Assembly (NCBI RefSeq): GCF_049846925.1
Contig: NZ_JBNCMT010000001.1
Coordinates: 248,001 to 312,000 of the forward strand
Direction: 5' to 3'
Length of the DNA stretch: 64,000 bases
DNA from: Brevibacillus_H sp049846925
GTDB lineage: Bacteria > Bacillota > Bacilli > Brevibacillales > Brevibacillaceae
Made by a program: the position numbers and the translations under genes
The notes under the pieces: generated by a model
The model's input: only the letters and a program-made list of their open reading frames with translations
Told to the model about the DNA's origin: nothing
Databases searched by the model: none
Shown here: positions 45,543-54,914 of the stretch, one piece after another
Numbering within the stretch: position 1 is the stretch's first letter
Layout of the letters: each line of letters starts with the position of its first letter

Positions 45543-46847
45543 TCATTTCTGTGAAAAATTCTGAATAGTTTCTAACGCTCTTGCAGCTAACCGTTCATTC
45601 TTATCTTTCTTGTTGCGAATCTTTTGACCCAGAGCAGGTAGCAGTCCGAAATTTGCATTCATTGGCTGAAAATGCTTTGCGTCAGTAGTCGTAATGTAGT
45701 GAGCCATACTTCCGATTACTGTCTCTGCAGGAAACGAAAGCAACTCCTCCCCTTTTATCAGCTTTGCTGCATTTATCCCTGCAAGCAAACCGGATGCGGC
45801 AGATTCCACATAGCCTTCGACGCCTGTCATTTGTCCGGCAAAGAATAGGCTATCCCGTTCTCTGTATTGATACGTAGGACGAAGCAGTTTCGGTGAGTTG
45901 ATAAAAGTGTTTCGATGCATCACACCGTAACGAACAATTTCACAATTCTCCAATCCAGGGATCATGGAAAACACTCGTTTTTGCTCAGGCCATTTCAGGT
46001 GCGTCTGAAAACCTACTATATTATATAGTGTCGCAGCACTGTTATCCTGGCGAAGCTGGACAACAGCAAACGGCTGTTCTCCAGTGTGAGGATTAACCAG
46101 ACCCACTGGCTTCAACGGACCAAACAGCATCGTCTGTTTTCCTCGACCAGCCATTACCTCAATCGGCATGCACCCTTCAAAAAACACTTCTTTCTCAAAT
46201 TCCTTGACAGGTACCGCTTCTGCTGAAATCAGTGCCTCATAAAAACGATTATATTCCTCTTCATTCATCGGGCAATTCAGGTATGCCGCCTCTCCTTTAT
46301 CGTAACGAGAAGCGATAAATGCCTTGCTCATATCAATCGAATCTTTCTCAATGATGGGTGCAGCAGCATCATAGAAGTACAGATATTCCTGACCAGTAAG
46401 ATTTTTGAGTTTGTCTGACAAACTGGCGGAAGTAAGTGGTCCTGAAGCGATAACCGTGTACCCTTCCGGAATCTCTTCGACTTCCTGATTAATGACCTCA
46501 ATCAGCGGATGGTTGCGTACAGCCTGAGTTACATATTCGGCAAATTCATGCCGATCGACTGCCAATGCACCTCCCGCAGGAACCTGGCAATTGTCAGCAG
46601 CCTTGATAATAATGGAATTCAGGTGACGCATCTCTTCCTTTAATACACCCACCGCATTGGTCAGCGTATTGGCTCGCAATGAATTGCTGCATACCAATTC
46701 TGCAAACTTGTCGGTGTGATGGGCTGGAGTCTGCTTTACCGGTCGCATCTCATACAGTTTCACAGAGACTCCTCTCTCTGCAATTTGCCAAGCTGCTTCA
46801 CTGCCTGCCAACCCTGCTCCGACAACAGTTACGTATGGTTGTGTCAT
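45543..46847 (-). CDS. trmFO: Methylenetetrahydrofolate-tRNA (uracil-54-C5) methyltransferase TrmFO
   Basis: FAD- and folate-dependent enzyme that makes ribothymidine at tRNA position 54. The N-terminal dinucleotide-binding motif is VTVVGAGLAGSEAAWQIAER. The family segments LYEMRPVKQTPAHHTD, ELVCSNSLRAN, NAVGVLKEEMR and MIPGLENCEIVRYGVMHRNT are present. It has 434 residues. It lies between topA and xerC. Confidence 0.95.
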   Translation of the reverse strand: MTQPYVTVVGAGLAGSEAAWQIAERGVSVKLYEMRPVKQTPAHHTDKFAELVCSNSLRANTLTNAVGVLKEEMRHLNSIIIKAADNCQVPAGGALAVDRHEFAEYVTQAVRNHPLIEVINQEVEEIPEGYTVIASGPLTSASLSDKLKNLTGQEYLYFYDAAAPIIEKDSIDMSKAFIASRYDKGEAAYLNCPMNEEEYNRFYEALISAEAVPVKEFEKEVFFEGCMPIEVMAGRGKQTMLFGPLKPVGLVNPHTGEQPFAVVQLRQDNSAATLYNIVGFQTHLKWPEQKRVFSMIPGLENCEIVRYGVMHRNTFINSPKLLRPTYQYRERDSLFFAGQMTGVEGYVESAASGLLAGINAAKLIKGEELLSFPAETVIGSMAHYITTTDAKHFQPMNANFGLLPALGQKIRNKKDKNERLAARALETIQNFSQK

Positions 46848-46875
46848 GCTGAGTACCCTCCAACTATTGATACGA

Positions 46876-48960
46876 TTACGAATCTACTTCCTCCATGTAA
46901 TCACATTGAGGACCCGTGCACGAAATACTTACCCCTTGTTTTTTCCGTTTTTTCTCTACGAGCATGCTTTTACATTTGGGGCAAGGTCTCGCAATTGGTT
47001 TATCCCAGGAAACGAAATCACACTCTGGGTAACGGTTGCATCCATAAAAGAGACGATTCTTTTTACTTTTACGTTCCACAATCATTCCGGTTTCACATTG
47101 TGGACAAGGAACTCCTGTATCTTTGACAATCGGTTTCGTATTTCGGCAATCCGGGAAGCCGGAACATGCTAAAAATTTCCCGAACCGCCCTAGTTTGTAC
47201 ACCATATGTCTTCCGCACAGTTCACAAAGCTCATCCGAAACTTCGTCTTTAATCTCAACTTCTTCCATCGTTTCTGCCGCAATCTCTACCTGCTTGGCAA
47301 AGGATGGATAAAATGAATCGAGAACTTTCACCCAATCGGCCATACCCTCTTCTACTTTATCCAATCCTGACTCTAATTCTGAAGTAAACTCTACATCCAG
47401 AATCTCAGGGAAAAACTCTTCTATTAAACTATTGACGATTTCACCTAATTCAGTCGGAATAAATCGTTTTTCTTCCAAAGCAACATATCCACGCTTCTGA
47501 ATGGTCTCAAGCGTTGGGGAATAGGTAGAAGGACGGCCAATGCCATTCTCTTCCAGCGTTTTGATTAAGCGTGCTTCTGTATAACGAGGTGGCGGTTGGG
47601 TGAAATGCTGATTCGGCTCAATTCCCTCCGTCTCAAGCTTTTGCCCTTCTTCAATCGGAGGCAAAATGGTATCTTCCTCTTTTTTTCCTTCATCATTGCC
47701 CTCTACGTATACCTTCATAAAACCTGGGAACTTCACTTTGGAACCGGTTGCTCGGAAGAACACACCATTTGCTTCAGTATCCACACTCATGGTATCCAAT
47801 ACTGCCGAAGCCATTTGGCTGGCAATAAAGCGCTCCCAAACCAGACGATATAAACGAAGTTGATCACGAGATAAGAATTCTTTTACTTTATCGGGGTGAC
47901 GGAGTACCGACGTTGGACGAACCGCTTCATGAGCGTCCTGAGCCCCTTCTTTCTTCCCGTAATTTCTTGGCTCTGTCAAAGCATACTCCATGCCATATTC
48001 AGAGAGGATATATTCCTTCGCCTCATCCTGTGCTGTTTGTGAAATACGAGTTGAGTCTGTACGCATATAGGTAATCAAACCGACAGTTCCTTCCTTGCCA
48101 AGATCGATCCCTTCATATAATTGTTGGGCAATCATCATCGTCTTGGCTGTACGGAAGTTTAACTTGCGGGCTGCTTCCTGTTGTAGAGAACTCGTAATAA
48201 ACGGTGGAGCAGGGTTGCGCTTACGCTCTTTCTTCGTCACCTTCGATACAACGAAAGGGTGGTCGCCAATCCGTTTCAAAATCTCATCTACTTCTGTGCG
48301 GGATTTGACTTCTACTTTTTCCTCACCAAATCCATGAAAACGTGCTTCAAATGACTTGTTACCAGAAAGAAGCGTGGACGTAATAGACCAATACTCCTCA
48401 GGCACAAAGCTTTTAATCTCATTTTCCCGATCGTTGATCATTTTAACTGTGACGGATTGTACCCGTCCTGCACTTAAGCCTTTTTTTACCTTTTTCCACA
48501 AGAGGGGACTAATGTTATACCCCACCAGTCGGTCAAGGATTCTTCGAGCCTGCTGAGCATTAACCAAATCCATATTTATATGTCGAGGATGCTTGAATGC
48601 TTCCTTGATCGCATCCTTGGTAATTTCATTAAATACAACACGAATCGGCTTTGAAAGATCAAGTCCCAGATATTGGGCCAAATGCCATGCGATCGCTTCC
48701 CCTTCGCGATCAGGGTCGGCAGCAAGATAGACTTGTTTTACCTTTTTTGCCGAATCTTTTAAGGTTTTGAGTACATCACCTTTACCACGAATCGTTATGT
48801 ATTTCGGTTCATATGAATTCGTAACGTCAACAGCCATTTGGCTTTTCGGGAGGTCTCGCACGTGGCCCATTGACGCTTTTACGATATATTTGTTACCTAA
48901 GTATTTGCCAATTGTTTTCGCTTTTGCCGGAGATTCGACGATTACAAGCGTTTCAGCCAT
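46876..48960 (-). CDS. topA: DNA topoisomerase I
   Basis: Type IA topoisomerase that relaxes negative supercoils. The Toprim domain (MAETLVIVESPAKAKTIGKY, acidic triad in ADPDREGEAIAW) precedes the active-site Tyr298 in GLITYMRTDSTRIS. Three C-terminal four-Cys zinc fingers follow (from CELCGRHMV, CPQCETGM and CPKCKSML). Its 694 residues match B. subtilis (691). It precedes trmFO. Confidence 0.97.
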   Translation of the reverse strand: MAETLVIVESPAKAKTIGKYLGNKYIVKASMGHVRDLPKSQMAVDVTNSYEPKYITIRGKGDVLKTLKDSAKKVKQVYLAADPDREGEAIAWHLAQYLGLDLSKPIRVVFNEITKDAIKEAFKHPRHINMDLVNAQQARRILDRLVGYNISPLLWKKVKKGLSAGRVQSVTVKMINDRENEIKSFVPEEYWSITSTLLSGNKSFEARFHGFGEEKVEVKSRTEVDEILKRIGDHPFVVSKVTKKERKRNPAPPFITSSLQQEAARKLNFRTAKTMMIAQQLYEGIDLGKEGTVGLITYMRTDSTRISQTAQDEAKEYILSEYGMEYALTEPRNYGKKEGAQDAHEAVRPTSVLRHPDKVKEFLSRDQLRLYRLVWERFIASQMASAVLDTMSVDTEANGVFFRATGSKVKFPGFMKVYVEGNDEGKKEEDTILPPIEEGQKLETEGIEPNQHFTQPPPRYTEARLIKTLEENGIGRPSTYSPTLETIQKRGYVALEEKRFIPTELGEIVNSLIEEFFPEILDVEFTSELESGLDKVEEGMADWVKVLDSFYPSFAKQVEIAAETMEEVEIKDEVSDELCELCGRHMVYKLGRFGKFLACSGFPDCRNTKPIVKDTGVPCPQCETGMIVERKSKKNRLFYGCNRYPECDFVSWDKPIARPCPKCKSMLVEKKRKKQGVSISCTGPQCDYMEEVDS

Positions 48961-49037
48961 TTTTTTCCTCCCCCATGTTGAATAGAATCTCCCCTATTAT
49001 TCAATATGACTTTCTATTTGTCAAACTTCACTTATTT

Positions 49038-50144
49038 TCATTTTTTATCTCCACGCCTGCGATAATATCCTCCTGGCAGCCACTCGATCCACTTTTTACT
49101 TAGCAATAGCAGCAGAGTCGAATCGATGGTGTCTCTATAATGGGGTTCCAGACTCTCGAATAACTGATCCCAGTGAACAGGCTCAATACTGATCATTGAT
49201 AACAATAGCCGTTCATCGGAATCAAGAGAATTTGTCTCGTCCACTGATTGCGATTTCGGAAGTATCCAGGAAAACTCTTCAATAACTTCTCTACAGTTTG
49301 TAACCAGCTTAGCCCCATCTTTGATTAAGGAATGAGGACCTCCGCTTGCTTGAGAAAAGATTGACCCAGGGACTGCAAAAACCTCTTTTCCCTGTTGCAG
49401 AGCATGGTTTGCAGTAATCAATGATCCACTTCGTTCGGCTGCCTCAATCACTACAACTCCAAGACTGATCCCGCTAATGATTCGATTTCGCTCGGGAAAA
49501 AGCCCCGGATGCGGTTTCGTATTCGGTGGGTATTCAGAAAGCACCAACCCGGAGTTGACAATCTGATAATAGAGTTGAGAATTTTGCTTTGGGTAAATGT
49601 GCCCAATCCCAGATCCTAGTACAGCGACTGTCGGAGCATCTGCTTCCAACGCAAAGCGATGGGCCAAAGTATCAATTCCCAGTGCCATCCCGGAAACGAC
49701 AACCATCCCTAATTTCGACAAACCATTCGAGAAATATTGACATGCCGATTCGCCATAACTCGTCGTTCGCCTTGATCCGACAATGGCAATCAAATGATTC
49801 TGGAGTAATGAATAATCACCTTTGTAGAATAAAATTGCTGGTGGATCTGGAATATGACGCAAGCTCTCGGGAAAGTTGGTATCCAGGAAACAAGAAAAAT
49901 CCATTTGCAAGGCTATTCTCTCTTTTTTATCTTGCAGTATTTGAGGCAGATTCATACGTGAGATGATTGCTTGAGAAACAGTTTGCGGAATTCGTGGACA
50001 ACTTGGCATCACATTGCTGTATTGCTCATAAAGAGAAAAACTACCAAAGTGTTTATAAATCCAATAGATGATTCCTCTTCCTACCCCTTCAATCAAGCAA
50101 AGGGAATACAACCAGTCTCTTTCTTCCAGTACTTCATCCCCCAT
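49038..50144 (-). CDS. dprA: DNA processing protein DprA (Smf)
   Basis: Loads RecA on incoming single-stranded DNA during natural transformation. An N-terminal SAM-like region is followed by the Rossmann core with VGSRRTTSYGE, VSGMALGIDTLAH, VLGSGIGHIYPKQN and SGSLITANHALQQGKEVFAV. A C-terminal winged-helix tail ends the protein. The ATG at 50144 follows AGGAGG by six bases and gives 368 residues; a 36-codon longer reading adds an unlikely hydrophobic start. Located between sucD and topA as in Bacillus. Confidence 0.93.
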   Translation of the reverse strand: MGDEVLEERDWLYSLCLIEGVGRGIIYWIYKHFGSFSLYEQYSNVMPSCPRIPQTVSQAIISRMNLPQILQDKKERIALQMDFSCFLDTNFPESLRHIPDPPAILFYKGDYSLLQNHLIAIVGSRRTTSYGESACQYFSNGLSKLGMVVVSGMALGIDTLAHRFALEADAPTVAVLGSGIGHIYPKQNSQLYYQIVNSGLVLSEYPPNTKPHPGLFPERNRIISGISLGVVVIEAAERSGSLITANHALQQGKEVFAVPGSIFSQASGGPHSLIKDGAKLVTNCREVIEEFSWILPKSQSVDETNSLDSDERLLLSMISIEPVHWDQLFESLEPHYRDTIDSTLLLLLSKKWIEWLPGGYYRRRGDKK

Positions 50145-50227
50145 ATCCTTCCTCCTCATCACTTTTTCTACATTATAGGAAGAGACAGATGGAGAGAACA
50201 AAAAAATATAAGAAAACCCAATCATAT

Positions 50228-50262
50228 AAAAAAGAAGATGGACAAATGCCATCTCCTTTTTG
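50228..50262 (-). terminator. Terminator after sucD
   Basis: On the minus strand AAAAAGGAGATGG, a 7-base loop, then CCATCTTCTTTTTTTAT forms a stem ending in T residues, 13 bases after the sucD stop. It separates sucCD from dprA. Confidence 0.8.
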
Positions 50263-50274
50263 TTTACCCATGTA

Positions 50275-51201
50275 TTATACGAGCACTTTTTCGAGCATGC
50301 CTTTTTCTTTCAACACTTCAACAAGTGTTTCTCCAATAACTGCTGGAGTTTTGGCTACACGAACACCGCAACGTTCCAAAGTAGCAATTTTCTCAGCAGC
50401 CGTACCTTTTCCGCCAGAAATGATCGCACCAGCATGACCCATGCGTTTTCCTGGAGGTGCAGTTTGTCCACCGATAAAGCCCACTACTGGCTTTTTCATG
50501 TTTGCTGCGATCCATTCAGCTGCTTCTTCTTCAGCTGTTCCACCAATTTCACCGATCATAATTACTGCTTCTGTATCAGGATCTTCATTGAACAGGTGAA
50601 GAACATCGATGAAGTTTGTACCATTCACAGGGTCTCCACCGATACCAACTGCTGTAGATTGACCGATTCCGCGAGTAGATGTTTGGTGAACCGCTTCATA
50701 GGTTAAAGTACCAGAGCGAGATATAATACCTACTTTACCAGGAGTGTGAATGTAGCCTGGCATGATACCGATTTTGCACTCACCTGGAGTGATAACGCCT
50801 GGGCAGTTAGGACCAACAAGGCGGGTCTTTTTACCTTCCATGAAGCGTTTTACTTTCACCATATCCAGGACTGGAATACCTTCTGTGATACAAATAACAA
50901 GGTCCAAATCCGCATCGACAGCTTCCATGATTGCATCAGCAGCACCTGCTGGTGGTACATAGATAACAGATGCATTTGCGCCTGTTTTGTCTTTTGCTTC
51001 AGCAACAGTGTTGTATACAGGAACATGAACGGTAGAACCGTCTTCAAGTGCAAAATCTACAACTGTTCCGCCTTTGCCAGGTGTTGCGCCAGCTACCATT
51101 TGCGTTCCGTAATTCAGACCGCCAAGCGTGTGGAACATCCCGGTTTTTCCAGTCATGTTTTGCGTAATTACTTTTGTATTTTTATTGACAAGAATACTCA
51201 T
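50275..51201 (-). CDS. sucD: Succinyl-CoA synthetase alpha subunit
   Basis: TCA-cycle enzyme subunit that carries the CoA site and the phosphohistidine. The N-terminal CoA-binding fold contains TGMFHTLGGLNYGTQMVAG and YVPPAGAADAIMEA. The catalytic His is in KRMGHAGAIISGGKGTAAEK. It has 308 residues (B. subtilis 300). It pairs with sucC upstream. Confidence 0.96.
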   Translation of the reverse strand: MSILVNKNTKVITQNMTGKTGMFHTLGGLNYGTQMVAGATPGKGGTVVDFALEDGSTVHVPVYNTVAEAKDKTGANASVIYVPPAGAADAIMEAVDADLDLVICITEGIPVLDMVKVKRFMEGKKTRLVGPNCPGVITPGECKIGIMPGYIHTPGKVGIISRSGTLTYEAVHQTSTRGIGQSTAVGIGGDPVNGTNFIDVLHLFNEDPDTEAVIMIGEIGGTAEEEAAEWIAANMKKPVVGFIGGQTAPPGKRMGHAGAIISGGKGTAAEKIATLERCGVRVAKTPAVIGETLVEVLKEKGMLEKVLV

Positions 51202-51266
51202 CGCGTGTTTTTCCCACCTTTATTTCCTTAATTGAAGTTGGGTTCTTCCGGTTTTGCAGAAAACGC

Positions 51267-51288
51267 ATACATTTTGGTAAAAATGTAT
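51267..51288. repeat. Hairpin between sucC and sucD
   Basis: A perfect 9-bp inverted repeat, ATACATTTT and AAAATGTAT, with a 4-base loop lies 10 bases before the sucC stop-proximal end and upstream of sucD. Without a T tract it is more likely an RNA-stability or translational element than a terminator. Confidence 0.5.
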
Positions 51289-51298
51289 CGATATCGTA

Positions 51299-52459
51299 TT
51301 ACTTCACGAGTGCAACGATTTTTTCTGCACCATCCGCCATAGATTCGGCTGCAACGATGTTCAAGCCAGATTCTTTCAAAATCTGCTTGCCTTTTTCTAC
51401 GTTGGTACCTTCCAAGCGAACAACCAACGGACGATCCAATTGTACTTGTTTCGCAGCAGCAACTACACCGCTAGCGATAATGTCGCATTTCATGATTCCA
51501 CCGAAGATATTTACGAAAATGCCTTTTACTTTCTCATCTTTCAAGATGATTTTGAAGGCTTCTGTTACTTTCTCTTCAGTCGCACCGCCACCTACGTCAA
51601 GGAAGTTCGCAGGTTCGCCGCCGTAGAAGTTAACGATATCCATCGTAGACATGGCAAGACCAGCACCGTTAACCATGCAGCCGATGTTTCCATCCAAAGC
51701 GATATAGGACAAATCGTATTTGGATGCTTCGATTTCTTTCTCGTCTTCTTCACCAAGGTCACGCATTGCCACGATATCAGCATGACGATACAATGCATTG
51801 GAATCAAAGTTCAATTTGGCATCGAGAGCCATAACTTCTCCATCGCCAGTTACAACCAGTGGGTTAATTTCAGCGATTGAACAATCTTTGTCAACATATG
51901 CTTGATAAAGACCAGTCATAAATTTAACCGCTTTGTTTACCAGTTCATTCGGGATATTGATCGCATAGGCAAGTTTGCGTGCTTGGAAAGCAGTCAAGCC
52001 TGTAGTTGGATCAATTACTTCTTTGAAGATTTTTTCCGGAGTGTGTTCTGCTACTTCCTCAATCTCCGTACCACCCTCTTCAGAAGCCATCATGGTTACA
52101 CGACCAGTCGCACGGTCAAGAACCAAACCTATGTAGTACTCTTTTTTGATGTCGCAGCCTTGCTCGATCAACAAACGTTTTACTTCTTTGCCTTCTGGAC
52201 CTGTTTGGTGAGTGACAAGCACTTTACCGAGAATTTCGCTTGCGTATGTGCGAACTTCATCCAGATTTTTTGCAACTTTGACACCGCCAGCTTTACCGCG
52301 TCCGCCTGCGTGTATTTGCGCTTTGACAACCACTACTTTGGTTCCCAATTCTTTTGCAGCCTCTACAGCTTCTTCTACTGTAAATGCTACGCGACCTTCA
52401 GGCACTTTCACACCGTATTGCTTTAGTATCTCTTTACCTTGATACTCGTGAACGTTCAT
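51299..52459 (-). CDS. sucC: Succinyl-CoA synthetase beta subunit
   Basis: ATP-grasp subunit of the TCA-cycle enzyme, 386 residues. The start MNVHEYQGKEILKQYGV is the family start, with AGGAGGATGGAGA just before the ATG at 52459. VKAQIHAGGRGKAGGVK binds nucleotide, and VNGAGLAMSTMD and NIFGGIMKCD lie in the C-terminal ligase domain. A 14-codon longer frame is rejected. Upstream DNA is AT-rich with a TAAAAT -10-like element near 52518. Confidence 0.96.
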   Translation of the reverse strand: MNVHEYQGKEILKQYGVKVPEGRVAFTVEEAVEAAKELGTKVVVVKAQIHAGGRGKAGGVKVAKNLDEVRTYASEILGKVLVTHQTGPEGKEVKRLLIEQGCDIKKEYYIGLVLDRATGRVTMMASEEGGTEIEEVAEHTPEKIFKEVIDPTTGLTAFQARKLAYAINIPNELVNKAVKFMTGLYQAYVDKDCSIAEINPLVVTGDGEVMALDAKLNFDSNALYRHADIVAMRDLGEEDEKEIEASKYDLSYIALDGNIGCMVNGAGLAMSTMDIVNFYGGEPANFLDVGGGATEEKVTEAFKIILKDEKVKGIFVNIFGGIMKCDIIASGVVAAAKQVQLDRPLVVRLEGTNVEKGKQILKESGLNIVAAESMADGAEKIVALVK

Positions 52460-52567
52460 TCTCCATCCTCCTATGGCATTTTGGAACGGAATCCCTACCA
52501 CTAAGTTGTGAACAACATGTCTATTTTACGACAAATTACGATGATAGAAAAGCTTTATATCACCATA

Positions 52568-53635
52568 CTAGCCATTCTCCACCAATAATTTATACGTAAG
52601 AAGTAATTCTTCTAATTGTCGAATAATTTGCGAATGTTTGAATCCTTTTCCTTCTATATAAAATCCGGATTCATACACCACACATTCTTTTCTAGTATTC
52701 CCAATTAGGAGTATGATTTTATACCTTACTTTTTCATTTTGAAGGGAAGAATCGGTTGATCTAGTTCCGTTTTGCAGGATCCGAACAAACTGGTGAGCAA
52801 CACCTTCCAATAAAATTGGGTCAATCCCTTCTTGCAATTGAGGTTCTTTCTGTCCAGCAGCAAGCATGATAATTTTTTCTGCTTTAAAAAGTTGATCAAA
52901 CTCCTTTGATTCTTCTGGCTGTGGAGGTATATATTTTGTTAATAATGAAAATAGGGAACCTGAGACTCGCATGTACTGTGTATCCTTGCCGACTTGAATC
53001 GATACTAAGCTTGGGGTAAGTACGGTAATCTCTCTTATTCTCTCACCAAAATCAATTCGTAACCGGTAATGAGGAAATAAAGGATATGGAGTTGATTTTG
53101 GTTTCTTTTGGACAATTGCTTGGCGAATCATTTGCCAGATTTCGGAGGATTGTTCGGAAGTAAGCCGAACAGTACCATTCTTGTCAACTGCCTCTACATC
53201 GATCGACTGAACATTTGGTGCCTTGATCAACGCTTGTCCGGTTAATTCCGCAATTTTTTGATAAAAGAGAGACGCGTCTTTTCCACGATAGGTGACATCT
53301 TCAAACTGGCATGCTGATTCTCCCACTTCAATTACGAGCGGAGCATGGCTTTCATGATAAGCCAACAACGTATACCGAACTTCTTCTTCCTTCAACCTTT
53401 CTGTTGAACGATAAAGTTCTTCAGTCGTCAAGGGTAATTCCTTTTTTATCGTTGCCATATCAAGGCCTATTTCCTGACCATCTGTTGTAAGTACAGACAC
53501 TTTCTCGACAGAATCTATTTTGGCAGCTAATACGTTACGCTCCTTGGTTCCTGGCTTATCTCCCACGTTAGAACATCCCGCAATTACAGCAATTAAAAAG
53601 ATCCATAGTAAGTTCCATGCCCATCCTTTAGTCAT
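52568..53635 (-). CDS. Uncharacterised lipoprotein
   Basis: The 355-residue protein has a lipoprotein signal: charged start, hydrophobic helix (about 8-19) and lipobox IAGC at residue 21. The mature part is mixed alpha/beta and likely sits outside the membrane. It shows no recognised domain. A GGGGGG ribosome site precedes the ATG and the gene follows the AlbA_2-like gene by 27 bp, suggesting a two-gene unit. No relation to sucC, which lies just downstream in the same direction, is evident. Confidence 0.75.
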   Translation of the reverse strand: MTKGWAWNLLWIFLIAVIAGCSNVGDKPGTKERNVLAAKIDSVEKVSVLTTDGQEIGLDMATIKKELPLTTEELYRSTERLKEEEVRYTLLAYHESHAPLVIEVGESACQFEDVTYRGKDASLFYQKIAELTGQALIKAPNVQSIDVEAVDKNGTVRLTSEQSSEIWQMIRQAIVQKKPKSTPYPLFPHYRLRIDFGERIREITVLTPSLVSIQVGKDTQYMRVSGSLFSLLTKYIPPQPEESKEFDQLFKAEKIIMLAAGQKEPQLQEGIDPILLEGVAHQFVRILQNGTRSTDSSLQNEKVRYKIILLIGNTRKECVVYESGFYIEGKGFKHSQIIRQLEELLLTYKLLVENG

Positions 53636-53662
53636 GCGGTCCCCCCAAGTGTTGAAATGATT

Positions 53663-54559
53663 CTAAAGCAATCCTAGACGTCGACTAATGTCACTTCCTA
53701 AGCGCCTTTTCACATAGATTTCACCAATTTGATGCGGATCTTTGACGATGACCGAGCGATTGTTTGTTCGAATGGAAACATATTTCTCCCCGTTCTTATC
53801 AAAACCACAAATTAAATCAGAACAAACCTCAATAAAGATGGCTACTACATACTTGTCTTCTATCTTTTTTAATGAAATTTTCGGAAAAGGAGCAAGTAAT
53901 GGAGTGGTTTTATCCTGAATATATTGTGTAATAGCCAAAATATACTTATCTGGATCACCATAATGCTGCAGTTCATCATTGATGCCAATGATTTGACCAT
54001 CGTCTGCTATGCCTAAAAACAGATTGCCATTGTTGCTGTTGGAAAAGGCGACAACAGCTTTAATGATTGCACTCTTGGAGTTAAGGAAATCCCGTTTAAA
54101 CTCGATCATGTCATTCTCTCCAAGGCTTATCGCAGTCAAGGGGTCATCGATACGCCCCAAATACCGGAATCGGCTGAGTGCACCTAGTCGATACACATAC
54201 TCTTCAAAAATATCGGCGGGAAGATTCAGTTCCTCAATGACAGCATCGCTGTTTTGCCAAAGTTTGTATGTTTGCGGAGAAAAACACATATCAAACAAGA
54301 CAGAAGTACCGATTGATTTAATATTCATACCGATTGCCACGATTGTTTCGTTTGAGCTATGATAAGGTATACCTTGAATCTCCAGCACACCGCTTTTCAC
54401 CAAAAAATCGAAGTAGTGACGTGGCAGCTTCAGCCCTGTTTTCACTAACTCCCTTTTCTGATTTTCATTCGCTCTTTTTAACACGTGATACAAATCAAAA
54501 TGCACTTCAAGATCATTCATTTTATGTACAATCGCAAGAAAAAAACAGAGGATTCGCAT
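53663..54559 (-). CDS. AlbA_2/Schlafen-like ATP-binding domain protein
   Basis: 298 residues. The C-terminal half (about 150-280) carries the AlbA_2 pattern: ENDMIEFKRDFL, then IIKAVVAFSNSNNGNLFLGI followed by DDGQIIGIND. The N-terminal half is unrecognised. AlbA_2 proteins are often regulators or defence-associated, but the role here is unknown. The ATG at 54559 follows AAGGTGA closely; an ATG 13 codons later (MNDLEVHFD) is an alternative that removes a hydrophobic start. AT-rich promoter-like DNA lies upstream. Confidence 0.75.
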   Translation of the reverse strand: MRILCFFLAIVHKMNDLEVHFDLYHVLKRANENQKRELVKTGLKLPRHYFDFLVKSGVLEIQGIPYHSSNETIVAIGMNIKSIGTSVLFDMCFSPQTYKLWQNSDAVIEELNLPADIFEEYVYRLGALSRFRYLGRIDDPLTAISLGENDMIEFKRDFLNSKSAIIKAVVAFSNSNNGNLFLGIADDGQIIGINDELQHYGDPDKYILAITQYIQDKTTPLLAPFPKISLKKIEDKYVVAIFIEVCSDLICGFDKNGEKYVSIRTNNRSVIVKDPHQIGEIYVKRRLGSDISRRLGLL

Positions 54560-54694
54560 AATTCACCTTAACTTTTCAAAAGGATTTCCTTGTTTTGTAT
54601 ATAAATAGTACTTTAATCATATTGTAGTTTTTTTGCAATGTTTTTGCCACTTTTAACACAATACCTCAATACTTGTCGTACTTATTTTAGAGTC

Positions 54695-54723
54695 TTTACA
54701 TTTTTTTATGCTCTATTTAAAAT
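54695..54723 (+). promoter_or_regulatory. Sigma-A-type promoter upstream of the dipeptidase gene
   Basis: -35 TTTACA, 17-base spacer, -10 TAAAAT, each one base from consensus. The start would be near 54730, leaving a leader of about 185 nt that includes a terminator-like hairpin. Confidence 0.65.
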
Positions 54724-54789
54724 ATTTTTGTTAACAAAACTGGGTAAAATACCGAAATTATTAATAGACGTTCGTCATTTATTTTTTTA

Positions 54790-54822
54790 GGCCTAGTTCA
54801 TATGGACTAGGTCGTTTTTTAT
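54790..54822 (+). terminator. Terminator-like hairpin in the dipeptidase leader
   Basis: CCTAGTTC and GGACTAGG pair around an ATAT loop, followed by TCGTTTTTTAT. It lies between the promoter and the start codon of the plus-strand gene, so it may be a leader attenuator or the end of a short RNA of about 90 nt. Confidence 0.6.
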
Positions 54823-54894
54823 AGAAAAACGACTAGATCTTTTTTTCCAAAAAAAGAACAGGTCTTTTTTTCAAAAAAAGAACAGGTTTTTTTC
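54811..54894 (+). repeat. Chain of overlapping T/A-rich inverted repeats
   Basis: Successive segments pair with their neighbours: CTAGGTCGTTTTT with AAAAACGACTAG, then TCTTTTTTT with AAAAAAAGA twice. Two near-identical units carry AAAAAAAGAACAGGT. It ends just before the ribosome site CCTAGGAGG, whose CCTAG could also pair with the CTAGG of the terminator-like hairpin. Confidence 0.65.
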
Positions 54895-54914
54895 TTCCAT
54901 CCTAGGAGGTTGCT

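Larger units (their letters stand above)
54560..54914. other. 355-bp AT-rich interval between divergent genes
   Basis: It contains leader DNA for the minus-strand AlbA_2-like gene (with a TACAAT -10-like element), a strong plus-strand promoter (54695-54723), a plus-strand terminator-like hairpin (54790-54820) and a chain of T/A-rich inverted repeats (54811-54894) ending at the dipeptidase ribosome site. No protein-coding gene is seen. Confidence 0.7.

Noticed and set aside
54820..54894. Repeat units with A/T tracts as a CRISPR-like array
   Set aside because: Units are short, degenerate, lack unique spacers and form hairpins with each other; no cas genes present.
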